From Parus major (Eukaryota > Chordata > Aves > Passeriformes > Paridae), in the NCBI RefSeq assembly GCF_001522545.3, contig NC_031769.1:26407844-26471843 (forward strand): DNA of 64,000 nt. The letters are read 5' to 3'. Below are positions 63,837 to 64,000 of the stretch, piece after piece; positions within the stretch are counted from its first letter, which is position 1; each line of letters opens with the position of its first letter. A model generated the notes under the pieces. That model was not told the origin of the DNA. It saw only the letters and a list, made by a program, of their open reading frames with translations, and searched no databases. The translations under genes were made by a program, and so were the position numbers.

Positions 63837-64000
63837 GGCGGTGGTGCCGGGGTAGCGGCGGTTCGGCGGATGCGGGAGAAGATCTCGCTCTCTGCAGGCT
63901 CCGCAGCGCTGCCTCCCCCTTCAACCACGGAGCCCCAATGTCACCGAGGCCCCCGCCGCGGCAGGTGCCGCCGCCGCAGCCCGGATGTAGCAGGTCTGGC
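63530..64000. promoter_or_regulatory. CpG island with NDUFA4 promoter, cut by window edge
   Basis: GC content and CpG frequency rise abruptly here, against a background almost free of CpG for the preceding 60 kb. The island covers the 3' part of intron 1, exon 1, the 5' UTR and upstream DNA. A CCAAT pentamer reads on the plus strand at 63935-63939, about 100 bp upstream of the ATG. No TATA box is evident, as usual for CpG-island housekeeping promoters. The transcription start is not determinable by eye; somewhere near 63870-63940 is plausible. The island continues past 64000, so whether it also serves a divergent gene cannot be seen. Confidence 0.8.
63792..63836 (-). CDS. NDUFA4: NDUFA4 coding exon 1
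   Basis: This exon gives 15 codons, [15 protein letters not shown], starting at the ATG whose complement is 63834-63836. It ends in phase 0 at the donor GTGAGT (63791-63786). The KKHP motif just before the membrane segment matches the NDUFA4 N-terminus. The exon lies in the CpG island. Two longer open frames overlapping it, on either strand, are out of frame and are shadows of the GC-rich sequence. Confidence 0.93.

Noticed and set aside
63292..63855. 187-codon open frame, plus strand, antisense to NDUFA4 exon 1
   Set aside because: It runs through intron 1 and the CpG island, where stops are rare. No family resemblance.
63463..63924. 153-codon open frame, minus strand, over NDUFA4 exon 1
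   Set aside because: It reads exon 1 in the wrong frame and continues into intron 1 past a good donor site.
1..64000. CRISPR arrays, operons, phage or bacterial mobile elements
   Set aside because: None of the required repeats, gene density or ribosome-binding patterns exist; the window is vertebrate.

Overview
The window is vertebrate nuclear DNA, almost certainly from a bird and most likely a songbird. It contains CR1 LINE fragments with the avian 3' tail (ATTCTATG-type octamers), two LTRs that resemble passerine endogenous-retrovirus LTRs, long AT-rich noncoding DNA almost free of CpG, and one intron-containing gene starting in a CpG island at the right edge. I see no operons, ribosome-binding sites, CRISPR arrays or other prokaryotic features.

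Layout. Positions 1-60060 are a gene desert. Nearly all open reading frames there are short, lack family resemblance and fit chance in AT-rich DNA. The recognisable content is: an LTR fragment (1272-1639, + strand) abutting a CR1 tail; two CR1 copies (7820-8325 and 8966-9172, + strand); a longer CR1 piece retaining part of the reverse-transcriptase region (20372-21325, - strand); an (ATT)n tract (33014-33094); a solo LTR (52128-52677, - strand); and a 141-nt all-purine GAAAGA tract (58272-58412). Several perfect inverted repeats with very short loops, and some homeodomain-motif-rich stretches that could be conserved regulatory elements, lie between these.

Positions 60062-63940 hold the one gene I can prove from the sequence: NDUFA4 (COXFA4), on the minus strand. 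Four coding exons (63792-63836, 63056-63144, 62666-62726, 60235-60291) join in phase with canonical GT/AG sites to give an 83-residue protein, with an AATAAA poly(A) signal at 60087-60092. No single open reading frame shows the gene. Its third intron carries an antisense CR1 copy. The CpG island (about 63530-64000) covers exon 1 and the presumed promoter and runs off the right edge.

In human the NDUFA4 neighbour on this side is PHF14, which would lie beyond 64000. The desert would correspond to the gap downstream of NDUFA4. That is synteny knowledge, not something visible here. I found no evidence of an undescribed biological system. The items most worth checking are the NDUFA4 model with its sequence departures, the perfect snap-back hairpins, and the candidate conserved noncoding elements.
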